Positions 33,104 through 43,275 of a stretch of 64,000 nucleotides of DNA are shown in pieces. The notes under the pieces are model-generated. The model saw nothing but the letters and a program-made list of their open reading frames with translations, had not been told where the DNA came from and made no database searches. How positions within the stretch are numbered: position 1 is the first letter of the stretch; each line of letters starts with the position of its first letter. Location: the NCBI GenBank assembly GCA_963757335.1, contig CAVWRJ010000011.1, positions 1-64,000 on the forward strand, read 5' to 3'. Both the position numbers and the translations under genes were made by a program. Source of the stretch: DASQPA01 sp963757335. Lineage in GTDB: Bacteria; Acidobacteriota; Thermoanaerobaculia; Multivoradales; UBA5704.

Positions 33104-36100
33104 TGCTTACCCGTACCGAGTGTCAACATCCAGATATCTCCTTCGTGAGCAGCCCGGGTCACATAGAGAGCCCGGTCGTCGGAGCTGAGGCTCAGGGCCT
33201 TGAACTCCTCGTTCGCTGAGGGGCGCAGCACACCGCGAGACTTTTTCGTCTGGAGATCGAGAGCAAAGACCCCTCCCTTGTCCAGGTAGAGAAGCGTTCG
33301 GCTGTCATGGAGCCAGATGGGGAAAACCCTCGATCGGCCAGCCGCTCATAGGTGCGCGCTGGAAAAGAAAAAAGACCGATGCCGTATTGACGGGACTCGC
33401 CGGAACGGACCAGGTTCCCAACCAGACTCTGACCGTCGGGTGACCAGGACGTCGGCGAGAAGGTCCACCCGCCCGCCATCCTGGGGAGGAGACGAGGGCT
33501 GTGCAGCTCGACCGGCTCGGTGAGATCGACCAGCGCCCCGCCGCGAGCACCGAGACTACAGGCCAGGCGTTTTCCATCCGGCGACCAGATCGGGTAGGTG
33601 AGCGAACTGCCATCCGTCTTCGTGATCTGCTGGAGCTTGCTGCCGTCGGGACGGATGGTCCAGGCCTCGTAGCGGCCGCTGCGGTTCGAGTAGAAGAGAA
33701 GCAGCCTGCCGTCCGGCGACCAGGTCGGGTGCCGGTCCTTGAAGCGATCATTCGTCAACTGCCGCTGCGATCCGCCCTCCGACCTCACATGTACAGGTCC
33801 TCCTGGGGTGCCAAGTTGTCGAAAGCGATGCATGCGGCCATCCGGGGAAGGCTCGCTCGGAGATCACCGCCTGGGCCCCCCGGGTCAGCTCCAGACGCCG
33901 GCCCCGAGACCTCGAGGCGCAAGGGGTCAAAGGTCAAGCGCTCCAGGTTGGCTCGTTCGTCGTCGGTCGAGTAGGCGATCCGCCGGCCGTCCCGAGACAG
34001 GCTCCAGAAGCCGCTCCACTGGGCCGGTGTGGTGATCGGCTCCGCCTCCCCCCGGGCCTTCCCGGTGTCCTCGTCGATGGGCAGCCGCCAGAGGTTCATG
34101 CTCCCCCCACGGTCGCTGCCGAAGTAGAGATATCTGCCGTCGGGCGACCAGACGGGGTCCCAGTTGAGGTGCGAATCGCTCGTCACCCGAGCCGGCTCGC
34201 CGCCCGCCGCCGGGATCGTAAAGAGCACCCGTTCCGCGCTGCCGGGTGGCAGCCCCCAGTAGGCGATCCGTTGGCCGTGCGGAGACCAGCTCGGCTGGAC
34301 GGCGTCGGCGTTCCCGACAATCCGTCGCTTCGCGCCCGTCGCGACCGCGACCCGCCAGAGATCGCTGTTCGACTTCCGGGAGCCCGGGTCCTCCACTCCC
34401 TCGGTGGCGAGGGCGACCGCCTTCCCGTCCGGCGACCAGGCGGGGTTGTAGCCGAAGTCGGTCAGGCGTCGGAGCGGACCGCCGGCGATCCCCAGGACGA
34501 AGATGCCGCCGCCGTCGCGCTCCGAGCGGAAAGCGATCTGTTTGCCGTCAGGAGAGAAGGCGGGCTGGGTGTCGTCCCACCGCGAGCCCTCCGTCAAGTC
34601 TTTCGGGCTGCCCTCCCCCACCCGCTTCAGATAGAGGTGAGAACGCCCCCCCACGGCCTTGGCGTAGACGAAGAGCGAGCCGTCCGGCGAGAGGCTAGGG
34701 AACGACTCGCGCCCCTCCTCATCGGTCAGGTGGGCGAAGGTGGCCTGGATCGGCGTTCGAGCGCCCCCGCCACGCTGCCAGAGCCAGGCGCCCAACGCCA
34801 GGAGCAGCAGGAGGAGGAGAGCGCCTCCCGCCCAGACGGCCGGGGTACGGGCCGGCCGTGCCCCGGTGCCGAGGAGCCCGCTCCGCAACCGGTCGAGATC
34901 GGCGAACGCCTCGACGGCCGTGGGGTAGCGCTCGGCCGGGGCCTTGGCCAGCATGCGGGAGACGATCCGCGCCAGCTCCGCCGGTACTTCCGGACGGCGG
35001 CGGGCGAGCGGCTCCGGCTCCAGCTCGCGGATGGCGTGGAAGACCGCCGCCGCGCTCCCGCCAGCGAAAGGGCGGCTGCCGGCGAGCATCTCGTAGAGCA
35101 CGACGCCCAATGACCAGACGTCGGTCGCCGGTCCCACCGCCTCGCCCCGCGTCTGCTCGGGGGACATGTAGGTCGGAGTCCCGGCGAGCGAGCCGCTGCC
35201 GGCAATGCTGGCAAGGCCAACGCCGCCAACGCCGCCAACGCCGGCCTCGCCGGCGAGCTCGGCGATCCCGAAGTCGAGGATCTTCAACACCCCGTCGCCG
35301 GTCACCATGAGGTTCGCCGGCTTGACATCTCGGTGCACGATCCCCCCACGGTGCGCCTTGGCGAGACCGCGGGCGGCCTGGCTGGCGAGCTCGACGGCCT
35401 CGGCGACCGGCAGCGGACCGCGCTCGATCCGCTGCGCCAGGGTCTCGCCGTCGTAGCAGGGCATGGCGAGGTAGAGCCGCTCCTCCGCCGTCTCCCCCAC
35501 CTCGTGAACGGTGCAGAGATTGGGATGATCGAGAGCCGAGGCCGCCCGGGCCTCCCGCAGGAAGCGCTCCTTGGCCGCCGGGTCGCGGGTGCGTTCGGGG
35601 GCGAGAAACTTGAGCGCCACGGTCCGCCCCAGCCGGGTGTCCTCGGCCCGGTAGACCACCCCCATGCCGCCGCCGCCGAGCGGCGCGACCACCCGGAAGT
35701 GGGCGACCATGAATCCCGCGGGGAGCCCGGTTGGCAGCACTTCCAGCGGCTCTTCGGCAGGGGCTGAAGCTCCGGGCCGGGCGAACTCGATCAGGGTCTC
35801 TTCCATGTCCACCCCGGGGACTTCGGCGGGCAGGAGCCGGACGACTGCGGCGAGCTCGGCGCGGAGCTCGGCGGCGCTCGCATAGCGCTGCCCCCGCGGC
35901 TTGGCGAGGGCCCGGGCCACGATCCGTTCGAGCGCCTCCGGCACGCCCGGTCGCAGGGCTCCCAGCGGGCGAGGCGCGCGCTGCAGAATGCCCGCCACCA
36001 CCTCCGCCTCGGAGCCGTCGAAGGGGATTTCCCCGGTCACCATCTCATAGAGCACGACGCCCAGGGACCAGAGGTCGGTGCGGCGGTCGACCGCCTCGCC

Positions 36101-36661
36101 GCGCAACTGCTCGGGCGACATGTAGACCGTGGTGCCGAGCGCCGTGCCGGCGTTCGTGAGCTGGGTCTGGTCGGCGCGCCGGGCAATGCCGAAATCGACG
36201 ATCTTGAGCCGGCCGCCAGGGGTGACGATGAGGTTCCCCGGCTTGATGTCTCGATGCACGATCCCCTTCTCGTGCGCCGCCTCGAGCCCGGCCGCGACCT
36301 GGGCGGCGAGGTCGACCGCCAGCGCCAGCGGGAGGGGTCCCCGTTCGATGCTCCGCGCCAGGGTCTCGCCCTCGCAGAAGGTCATGGCGAGGAAGAGCCG
36401 GCCGTCCTCGGCCTCGCCGATCTCGTAGAGGGTACAGATGTTGGGGTGGTCGAGAGCGGAGGCGGCGCGGGCCTCGCGGAGGAATCGCCGCCGGTCCTCC
36501 TCGCTCGCCCCGCGGTCGGGAGCGAGGAACTTCAAGGCCACGGTGCGCTCCAACCGCAGGTCGATCGCCTTATAGACGACCCCCATGCCGCCCCGGCCCA
36601 GGCGTTCGAGGATCCTGAAGTGGGAGACGGAGTCGCTGAGCGGTTCGGTCTGCGACTGCAA
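33100..36661 (-). pseudogene. Tandem double Ser/Thr kinase with TolB-like propeller, frameshifted 3' end
   Basis: The first ~960 codons are intact: kinase domain 1 (GRGGMGVVYKA, VALKFL, HRDIKPGNLIV, DFG), kinase domain 2 (GGGGMGVVYRA, VALKFL, HRDVKPANLMV, DFG), a membrane helix (GGALLLLLLLALGAWLW) and a TolB/WD40-like propeller (repeats with SPDGK). Homology then crosses frames near 33900, 33855 and 33322 before ending at 33100 (LTLGTGKH). The start is taken as TTG 36661 behind AAAGGAACACGG; a GTG at 36730 is possible. One kinase plus TolB repeats is common in Acidobacteria; two full kinase domains in tandem are not. The frameshifts could be decay or sequence errors. A protein ending at 33785 may still be made. 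Confidence 0.75.
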
Positions 36662-36890
36662 CCGTGTTCCTTTAGGTGAATGCGAGATCGTTGAGCTTAC
36701 CAGAAAAGCCACCCGCGGAGAGAGCGGCACAGAGTAGTTGCAGAGAGCTATCTATGCAATCTCTGAAGTCCGTGGTATATCTTCCTCAGCTTTTTCTTCA
36801 AGTTCTGTTTTCGCGCCGATTCGAGTCGGATCGTTTGCGCGCACAACCGGGCTCGCCGCCTAGAGGGCGGAGCCCTATCGAGGGGGAATC

Positions 36891-38073
36891 ATGTTGGGAA
36901 AAGAGCGCGAGACGAAATCCTTGTACCTCCGGCGCGGAGCGCTGTTCGCCGGCATCGCCCTCCTCGCCGGAGCGGGCGCGCTGGCGGCCCAGACGACCGC
37001 CATGAGCTCCGCCTATGGCGAGTCGGTGAACCTGCGGGTGCTGCCGCTCCTCGGCAGCGGGGTCACCGTGGGGAGCGGGCCGTTGCCGCTGGTCGCCGGC
37101 ACCGCGGCCCCCGCCTTCAATCAGTCCGGCAGCCTGGCCTCCATCACCGTCTCCTCGGCGCTCACCGGGCGCCTCCTGGCGACCCGGCTGCTCGCCGTTC
37201 ACGCCTCCTCGGGGGTACCCGCCACCGATACCGCCAACGCCGATGCCACGGTCGACAGCCTGGCGCTCGACATCGTGCAGCACCTCCCTCTCCTCACCCT
37301 CGGAGCGGATGTCGTCCAGTCGACCGCCGGCCTCGCCGGCAGCTGCGCCGACGGCCCAGCGCTCGTCGGCACGACCTCGATCGTCAACGCCCGTCTCGGC
37401 GGGCTCCTCGGGATCGGCCTCTCGATCTCCGCCTCGCCGGCTCCCAATACGGTGCTCCTGAGCGTCCCCGGTCTCCGCGTCGTCTTGAACGAGCAGATCC
37501 CCACGAGCGCGGCCGGCGTCTCGGGCCTCACGGTCAACGCCATCCATGTCTCCTTAAACGCCCTGCCGGTCGCCGGCCTGGGTCTGCTCTCCGGCGACGT
37601 CGTTCTCTCCCAGTCGCACGTCGAGATCGCCTGCTCCCGGGAAGTCGCCGACCTCGGCCTCGCCATCGTCAACTTTCCCAACCCGGTGCAGCAGGGTGGA
37701 ACCCTCACCTACGCTCTGACCGTCACCAACGCCGGGCCCGACGCGGCGCAGCAGGTGGTCTTGAGCGATCCCCTCCCGGCCGGCGTCACCTTCGTCGATG
37801 CCAGCCCCGAGCCAGGGGACCTGCTCCGGCACCTCGACGGTCGTCTGCGACCTCGGCACCCTCCAGCCGGGAGACCAGGTTTCGATCGCGATCGACGTTC
37901 AGGCCACTCAGCTGGGGCAGGTGACCAACACGGCCTCCGTGGCGAGCGCCACTCCCGATCCCAACCTGGCCGACAATCAGGCGACCGCGACCGACTTCGT
38001 GCAGAACGGCGGACCGGTCCAGCTCACCGGCCACGCCCGGGCGCGCCGTTCAGCCGCTCGACCGCCCGCTTGA
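36891..38073 (+). pseudogene. Choice-of-anchor-P/DUF11 surface protein with a frameshift
   Basis: Signal peptide (LFAGIALLAGAGALAAQ), then a choice-of-anchor-P-like domain (AYGESVNLRVLPLLGSGV at ~38) and a DUF11-type beta domain (TLTYALTVTNAGPDAAQQVV). One extra base near 37808 breaks the frame: codons for VDASP continue in another frame as SQGTCSGTSTVVCDLG and on to 38073. Without the shift the gene would encode ~394 residues. The 3' end overlaps the convergent CoxE-like gene by 50 bases, which is odd for an intact gene. A GC hairpin (36849-36875) lies before the GAGGGGG ribosome site. Single-base error in the assembly is equally likely. Confidence 0.72.
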
Positions 38074-39238
38074 TCCCACCCAGGGTGAGGTCCTCCATGG
38101 GGAAGACCTCGCCGATCTGCGCCAGCGTGAGGCTGCCGTGGACCTCCCGCCAGCTGTCGCGGGGGATGGGATTGAGCCAGACCGCACGCGAGAACCGCTC
38201 GCGGAGACGCTTCAGCTGGGCGAGGCTCGGCTGGGCGTCGTCCGCGCGCAGGTCGAGCGAGCCGTGGGGGGAGAGGAGCTCGTCCGGCGCCATGGCGGCA
38301 TCGCCCAGGAAGAGCAGGCGGACGTCGGGCGAACGCCTGAGCAACTCGGCCACCGGCAGCGGGTCGGTGTGCCAGGGGTCGCGGTAGACCGCGCCGTAGA
38401 CCGTGTTGTGGAAAAAGTAGGTGGAGAGCCGGCGGATGCGGTCGCGGAGCTTGCCGAAGAGGAGGCGGGTCAGGGTGACGTAGGGGAGCATGGAGCTGCC
38501 GCCGTTGTCGATCAGGAGGACCACCTCGATCCGGTCGAGAAGATCGCGGCGGAAGGCGAGGTCGATCTCGCCGCCGTTTCTGGCGCTCTGGCGAATGGTC
38601 TCCGGCAGGTCGAGCTGGTCGCGCGGCCCGGCCGGAACGAGGTTCTTCAAGCTCGCCAGAGCCTGGGAGAGGTTGCCGCTTTGGAGGGCGCTCTCGGCCG
38701 AGTACTCGACGTAGCGCCGCTCCCCGATCACCTTCAAGGCCGAGCGCCGGCCGGACGCTCCCAATTCGCCAAAGACCCGGACGCCGCCGGAAGAGTTCCC
38801 CGAATGGCCGAACGGCGAGTTGCCGCCGGTGCCGACGAAGCGGCTGCCCCCGTGATGGGCCTCCATCTGTTTCTCTACCGTCTCCCAGAAGCGGCGCATG
38901 AGATCTTCTGGAGACAGGGTCCAGAGGGCGTGCGGCGGCAGCTCGCGCCTCCGGATCGCCTCGCGCAGCCACTCCCGGAACTGCCGGGTCTCGAAGAGCG
39001 CCGGGTCCCCCTTCGCCACCCGCGGCAGGTCGATGCCATAGAAGTGGAAGGCGAAGGCCCGCTCGAAGGCATCCATGTGCTCGACCCGGCGAACGAAAGA
39101 GAGCCGGGCGAAGAGGAAGAGCGATTCGAGATCCGGCGCGAGGCCCTTCTCCAGACCGCGGTAGAAGTCGATCGCGTCCGTCAGGCTGACCGGGATATCG
39201 CCTTCGCGGAGGAGATAGACGAAATCGTCGAGGAACAT
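38024..39238 (-). CDS. CoxE-like VWA-domain protein
   Basis: 404 residues from the ATG at 39238; the longer open frame upstream overlaps moxR and is not coding. The C-terminal half has a VWA-like domain with IDNGGSSM, a degenerate MIDAS motif where DxSxS is expected, and DPLPVAELLRR. Such CoxE-like proteins pair with MoxR ATPases and are thought to help metal-cofactor or protein-complex assembly. Here it is 14 bases after the moxR stop, so the two work together. The N-terminal MFLDDFVYLLREGDIPVSL is typical of the family. Confidence 0.85.
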   Translation of the reverse strand: MFLDDFVYLLREGDIPVSLTDAIDFYRGLEKGLAPDLESLFLFARLSFVRRVEHMDAFERAFAFHFYGIDLPRVAKGDPALFETRQFREWLREAIRRRELPPHALWTLSPEDLMRRFWETVEKQMEAHHGGSRFVGTGGNSPFGHSGNSSGGVRVFGELGASGRRSALKVIGERRYVEYSAESALQSGNLSQALASLKNLVPAGPRDQLDLPETIRQSARNGGEIDLAFRRDLLDRIEVVLLIDNGGSSMLPYVTLTRLLFGKLRDRIRRLSTYFFHNTVYGAVYRDPWHTDPLPVAELLRRSPDVRLLFLGDAAMAPDELLSPHGSLDLRADDAQPSLAQLKRLRERFSRAVWLNPIPRDSWREVHGSLTLAQIGEVFPMEDLTLGGIKRAVERLNGAPGRGR

Positions 39239-39252
39239 GGGAGCCGCTCTCC

Positions 39253-40083
39253 CTAGTGCACCGGCCGCTTGCCGCCGGCGCCACCGGCGCGATGGGCGAG
39301 GATGTCCTCGGTCCGCTTCAGGAGCGTGCCCACGAAGGGGACGTTCAACCGCTCCGGGGTCACCCGCGCGTGCTGGAGCGCCCCCAGCCAGTTGAGCAGC
39401 TCCGAGGTGGCCGGCGGCTTCTCGTAACCCCTCTGGCGGAGGTCGTAGAAAATCGCCAGGGCGGAGTCGAGGAGCCCTTTTTCGAGATCGGGGAAGTGGA
39501 GCTTGACGATCTCCCGCATCTGGCCGGGGTCGGGGAAGGCGATGGGGTGGCAGTAGCAGCGGCGGAGAAAGGGGTCCGACAGCTCGCGCTTGGCGTTCGA
39601 GGTGAGGACGATGAACGGCTTCACCCGGGCCCGCACCACCTCGTTGACCTCGCGGATGGTGAACTGGGAGTCCTCGAGGACGTCGAGCAGGTTGTCCTGC
39701 ACGTCGGAGTCGGTCTTGTCGATCTCGTCCATCAAGAGGACCACCCGCTTCTCCGCCCGGAAGGCGCGGCCGATGGGGCCCCAGATCACATAGTCGAAGA
39801 AATTGTTGACGTCTCTTCCCGTGACAGCAGAACCGAACCGGGCGTCGTTCAGGCGCAAGACCGTGTCCTGAACGTAGCAGGCCTCCTCCCCTTTGATCGT
39901 CGACTTGCAGCGCAGAACTTCGATCGGCATACCGAAGGAGCGGCTGATCTCGAAGGCGAGTTGGGTCTTCCCCGTCCCTGCCTCGCCGGTCAGGAGGAGC
40001 GGCTTCTCCATCACCATCGCCATGTTGACGATGGCCCCCAGCTCGGGGTCCAGGTGGTACTTGTCGGTGCTGGTGAACTCCAT
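39253..40083 (-). CDS. MoxR-family AAA+ ATPase
   Basis: 276 residues. Walker A GEAGTGKT (~33), Walker B LLMDEIDK (~117), sensor 1 in VLTSNAKRELSDPFLRRC, with the arginine finger in that last stretch. MoxR ATPases act as chaperones that activate or mature partner enzymes with VWA proteins; the next gene is the VWA partner. First gene of a two-gene operon. The target enzyme is not evident in this window. Confidence 0.92.
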   Translation of the reverse strand: MEFTSTDKYHLDPELGAIVNMAMVMEKPLLLTGEAGTGKTQLAFEISRSFGMPIEVLRCKSTIKGEEACYVQDTVLRLNDARFGSAVTGRDVNNFFDYVIWGPIGRAFRAEKRVVLLMDEIDKTDSDVQDNLLDVLEDSQFTIREVNEVVRARVKPFIVLTSNAKRELSDPFLRRCYCHPIAFPDPGQMREIVKLHFPDLEKGLLDSALAIFYDLRQRGYEKPPATSELLNWLGALQHARVTPERLNVPFVGTLLKRTEDILAHRAGGAGGKRPVH

Positions 40084-40189
40084 GCTGCCGCCTCCCTCGA
40101 TCGGCTCGATCGGAGGGCGAGTGTAGCAAACGGGCGGATCGCGCTAGACTCTCGGCACTCTTCCATCCACCGACCCCGGGGGTTACCCA

Positions 40190-42004
40190 ATGAAGCGCTC
40201 GCCGATCCTCCTCCGCCTCTCCCTACTCGCCCTGATGGCCCTGCCCCACCCCACCGCCGCCAGCGCCAGCGCCGACGGCGGGGTGACGGCGAGCGGCGAA
40301 TCGGCCCGCCTCCACGCCCTCTTCGACCGCGAGTGGGAGACCCGCCTGAAGGAGGACCCGCTGACCGCGACGGGGGTCGGGCGGCACGAGTACGACGCCC
40401 TCCTCCCCTCGGCGACCGTGGCCGAGTTCGAGCGCCAGTCCAAGGAGGCCCGCGGCTTCCTTCAAGAGCTGGCGGCGATCGACCGCGGGAAGCTCCCGGC
40501 GGCCGACCTCGTCAACGCCGACATCTGGAAGCACCAGCTGGAGGAAGGCATCACCGGCTTCGAGCTCGGCCTCTACCAGATGCCGTTCAACGCCGATTCA
40601 GGCTTCCACAGCGAATTCGCCCAGCTCCCCCACCTGATGCCGTTCGCGACCGCCAGGGACTATGAGAACTACATCTCCCGCCTCCGCGCCTGGCCGCGTC
40701 TCATGGACCAGGAGATCGTCCTCATGAAGATGGGAATCGCGAGAGGCTTCACCGTCCCCAAGGCGGTTTTGACCGGCTACGAGTCGACGATCACCGCCTA
40801 CATCGTGACTGATCCCAAAAAGAGCGATTTCTACGCCCCCTTCGAGCACTATCCGGCGATGCTCCCGGAGGCCGATCGGGAGCGCCTGGCCGCGGCGGGC
40901 AGAAAGGCGATCGAGGAGAGCATCGTCCCCGCCTACAAAAAGTTCCTCGAGTTCTACCGGAGCGCGTACTTCCCGCACGCGAGGACGACGATCGGCGCCT
41001 ACGACCTGCCGGACGGCAAGGCCTTCTACGCCCATCAGATCGAGACCTACACCACCCTGACCTTGAGCCCGATGGAAATCCACAAGCTCGGCCTCTCCGA
41101 GGTCGACCGGATCACCAAAGAGATGCACGCGGTCATCGAGAAGGTGGGATTCAAGGGTGACTTCGCGGCCTTCCTCCAGTTCCTCCGCACCGACCCGCGC
41201 TTCTACGCCAAGACCCCGCAGGAGCTCCTGGAGCGCGCCTCCTTCATCGCCAAGCGGATGGACGGCAAGCTCCCCTCACTCTTTAAAACCCTGCCGCGCC
41301 TCCCCTACACCGTGGCGCCGGTGCCCGACGCGATCGCCCCCAAGTACACCGGCGGCCGCTACGTCGAGGCGCCGGTGGGGAGCACCCAGCCGGGCACCTA
41401 CTGGGTGAACACCTACGCCCTCAATAGCCGGCCGTTCTACAACCTGGAGGCCCTCACCTTCCACGAGGCGGTGCCGGGGCACCACCTGCAGATCGCCCGC
41501 AGCCAGGAGCTCGGCGACCTGCCGAACTTCCGCCGCTACTCCTACATCTCGGCCTTCGGCGAGGGCTGGGGCCTCTACTCCGAGTGGCTGGGCCTCGAAG
41601 CCGGCTTCTACACCGACCCCTACAGCAACTTCGGCCGGCTCTCCTACGAGATCTGGCGCGCCTGCCGGCTGGTGGTCGACACCGGCATCCACTCCATGGG
41701 CTGGACCCGCCAGCAGGCGATCGACTACATGGCGACCCACACCGCCCTCCCGCTCCACGAGGTCGAGACCGAGACCGACCGCTACATCTCCTGGCCCGGC
41801 CAGGCCCTGGCCTACAAGCTGGGCGAGCTCAAGATCAAGGAGCTGCGAAGGAAAGCCGAGAAGGCGCTAGGTCAGGGTTTCGACGTCCGCGAGTTCCACG
41901 ACGCGGTCCTGGGGAGTGGCTCGGTGCCGCTGACCGTGCTGGAGGCGAACGTGGACCGCTGGATCGGGGAGCAGAAGGGGAAGGCGGAGAGAAAAGCCCC
42001 GTAG
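40190..42004 (+). CDS. DUF885-family secreted zinc-peptidase-like protein
   Basis: 604 residues with a signal peptide (LLRLSLLALMALPHPTAASA). The DUF885 hallmark HEAVPGHHLQ (~428) has an HExxxGH arrangement, followed by GEGWGLYSEWLG with likely metal-ligand glutamate, and ETETDRYISWPGQALAYKLG. Members are thought to be metallopeptidases; substrate unknown. Likely periplasmic. Divergent from moxR with a 106-base gap. Confidence 0.88.
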   Translation: MKRSPILLRLSLLALMALPHPTAASASADGGVTASGESARLHALFDREWETRLKEDPLTATGVGRHEYDALLPSATVAEFERQSKEARGFLQELAAIDRGKLPAADLVNADIWKHQLEEGITGFELGLYQMPFNADSGFHSEFAQLPHLMPFATARDYENYISRLRAWPRLMDQEIVLMKMGIARGFTVPKAVLTGYESTITAYIVTDPKKSDFYAPFEHYPAMLPEADRERLAAAGRKAIEESIVPAYKKFLEFYRSAYFPHARTTIGAYDLPDGKAFYAHQIETYTTLTLSPMEIHKLGLSEVDRITKEMHAVIEKVGFKGDFAAFLQFLRTDPRFYAKTPQELLERASFIAKRMDGKLPSLFKTLPRLPYTVAPVPDAIAPKYTGGRYVEAPVGSTQPGTYWVNTYALNSRPFYNLEALTFHEAVPGHHLQIARSQELGDLPNFRRYSYISAFGEGWGLYSEWLGLEAGFYTDPYSNFGRLSYEIWRACRLVVDTGIHSMGWTRQQAIDYMATHTALPLHEVETETDRYISWPGQALAYKLGELKIKELRRKAEKALGQGFDVREFHDAVLGSGSVPLTVLEANVDRWIGEQKGKAERKAP

Positions 42005-42042
42005 AGTAGTCTTTCGGGCGAGGTGACCAGCGGACCTCGGGC

Positions 42043-42228
42043 TCACCCGATCCCGAGTTCCCGCCGCAGCTCCTCGGTGGAGATCCCCTCGCCGCGGGCG
42101 AACTCCCGCCGCGCTACGGTCAGACCTCCGTCCGCGTCATCCACATCGGGCTCGTCATCGAGCGGCGCAAGGAGCAAGGCGCGTTCCACGGGATTAGTTC
42201 GAACGCAACGGCTACAAAAGATAGTCAA
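42043..42228 (-). pseudogene. Possible antitoxin remnant
   Basis: 61 codons; only the last ~45 (NPVERALLLAPLDDEP, then ARGEGISTEELRRELG) resemble the C-terminus of Phd/YefM-like antitoxins as I remember them. The N-terminal DNA-binding part and any toxin gene are missing. The first 12 residues look like random sequence. Treated as a remnant. Confidence 0.35.
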
Positions 42229-42315
42229 CGCGCACCTTCTTATTACGTAGACATCGACAGCACATTCCTGCAGCCGATGGTTCGCCCAATTCTACATTGA
42301 GCGAAGGAGATGAAG

Positions 42316-42696
42316 ATGCGGTCAAAGATCTGGTTGGCGCTTTCGTTGTTGCTCGTTCTAGGTGTCGTCGGGGCGCAGGCAGTCCCGCAGTGTTCCTGCA
42401 GCTGTGCGTCGTCCTGCACGGCCCCCTGCGTCCTTTCCGGAGTAGGAGTTACGAACTGCTGCAATGTTGGAAGATGTTCCGCTACCGTCAACTGCGGTGG
42501 CCATGGTTGCGTGGTCAGCGCCAGCGCCAAGTCGCTCTTCGAGCAGATCATGGAGCAGCCGGCGGTCGCCACGGCTGGCGGCGAGCAGGGTCGTAGTGCT
42601 GCTACAGGAGCTTGCCCCCTCGGGTCGCCGAGCCTCTTCGCCGACCTCGCGTCCCCCTCGACCGCTTACTCCGCCGCCCAGCCGGGCGCGCGGTAG
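42316..42696 (+). CDS. Small secreted cysteine-rich protein
   Basis: 126 residues from the ATG at 42316, six bases after GGAG (an ATG at 42310 overlaps the ribosome site). Signal peptide KIWLALSLLLVLGVVGAQA. The mature N-terminal half is dense in cysteine: CSCSCASSCTAPC, then NCCNVGRC and NCGGHGC, 12 cysteines in about 45 residues. The rest is Ala/Ser/Pro-rich without cysteine. No family recognised; a disulfide-rich or metal-binding exported peptide is plausible. It precedes a GC hairpin and lies tail-to-tail with the tRNA cluster. Confidence 0.65.
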   Translation: MRSKIWLALSLLLVLGVVGAQAVPQCSCSCASSCTAPCVLSGVGVTNCCNVGRCSATVNCGGHGCVVSASAKSLFEQIMEQPAVATAGGEQGRSAATGACPLGSPSLFADLASPSTAYSAAQPGAR

Positions 42697-42702
42697 AACG
42701 AA

Positions 42703-42733
42703 GACCCGGGGCGGCTCAAGCCCGCTCCGGGTC
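42703..42733 (+). terminator. Hairpin after the Cys-rich gene
   Basis: GACCCGGGGCGG and CCCGCTCCGGGTC pair over about 12 bp with one mismatch and a CTCAAG loop, followed by CCTTCTC. Weak T-run; probable terminator. Confidence 0.5.
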
Positions 42734-42891
42734 CCTTCTCTCCGTCTCGCCCGCCCTAAGAGGGCCGCAGCCCCCACCCCAGCGAAGCATGGGCCCGGGA
42801 TGAACGCCCGCGAAACCGTGCCGCGCGCTTCCCCCTGCTTACCCGGAGAGCTCAGGGCCGGAGGGTACCTACTGTAAGTACTTGAAAGGAT

Positions 42892-42966
42892 TGGAGCGGG
42901 AGACGGGATTCGAACCCGCGACCAACAGCTTGGAAGGCTGTGACTCTACCCCTGAGTTACTCCCGC
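42892..42966 (-). tRNA. tRNA-Gly(TCC)
   Basis: Cloverleaf with acceptor GCGGGAG/CTCCCGC, anticodon loop TTCCAAG (anticodon TCC), T-arm CGGGTTCGAATCCCG and encoded CCA. Last of three tRNAs. Confidence 0.95.
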
Positions 42967-43001
42967 TCGGGGTGGGACTTGCGCTCTCAGTATAAGGGTA
43001 A

Positions 43002-43088
43002 TGGTGGAGGCGGGAGGATTCGAACCTCCGTAGGGCGAAGCCCGGCAGATTTACAGTCTGCTGCCATTGTCCACTCGGCCACACCTCC
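43002..43088 (-). tRNA. tRNA-Tyr(GTA)
   Basis: 87 nt with a long variable arm (GGGCTTCGCCC), acceptor GGAGGTG/CGCCTCC, anticodon GTA in CTGTAAA, T-arm GGAGGTTCGAATCCTCC, encoded CCA. Confidence 0.95.
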
Positions 43089-43142
43089 AGGTGCTGCCTT
43101 GCTTCTCGAAGCCGTCCACTGGACCGGCGTGGGAACCGGCGG

Positions 43143-43214
43143 AGCCGGCACCCGGATTCGAACCGGGGACCTACTGTTTACAAGACAGTAGCTCTACCCC
43201 TGAGCTATGCCGGC
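43143..43214 (-). tRNA. tRNA-Thr(TGT)
   Basis: Acceptor GCCGGCA/TGCCGGC, D-arm GCTCAGGGGTAGAGC, anticodon TGT in CTTGTAA, T-arm CCCGGTTCGAATCCGGG. The 3' end continues TCCG, so CCA is not encoded, unlike the other two. Confidence 0.95.
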
Positions 43215-43275
43215 GGCAGCCCCCCGAAGCCGGGTGATTCTAGCGGTTGCGACCGGGCATGACAAGCCCGGCCTC

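Noticed and set aside
39239..40129. Extension of the CoxE-like frame to 701 codons
   Set aside because: Overlaps moxR on the same strand in another frame; conserved start is at 39238.
42043..42228. A working toxin-antitoxin pair
   Set aside because: Only the end of an antitoxin-like protein is visible and no toxin gene is near.
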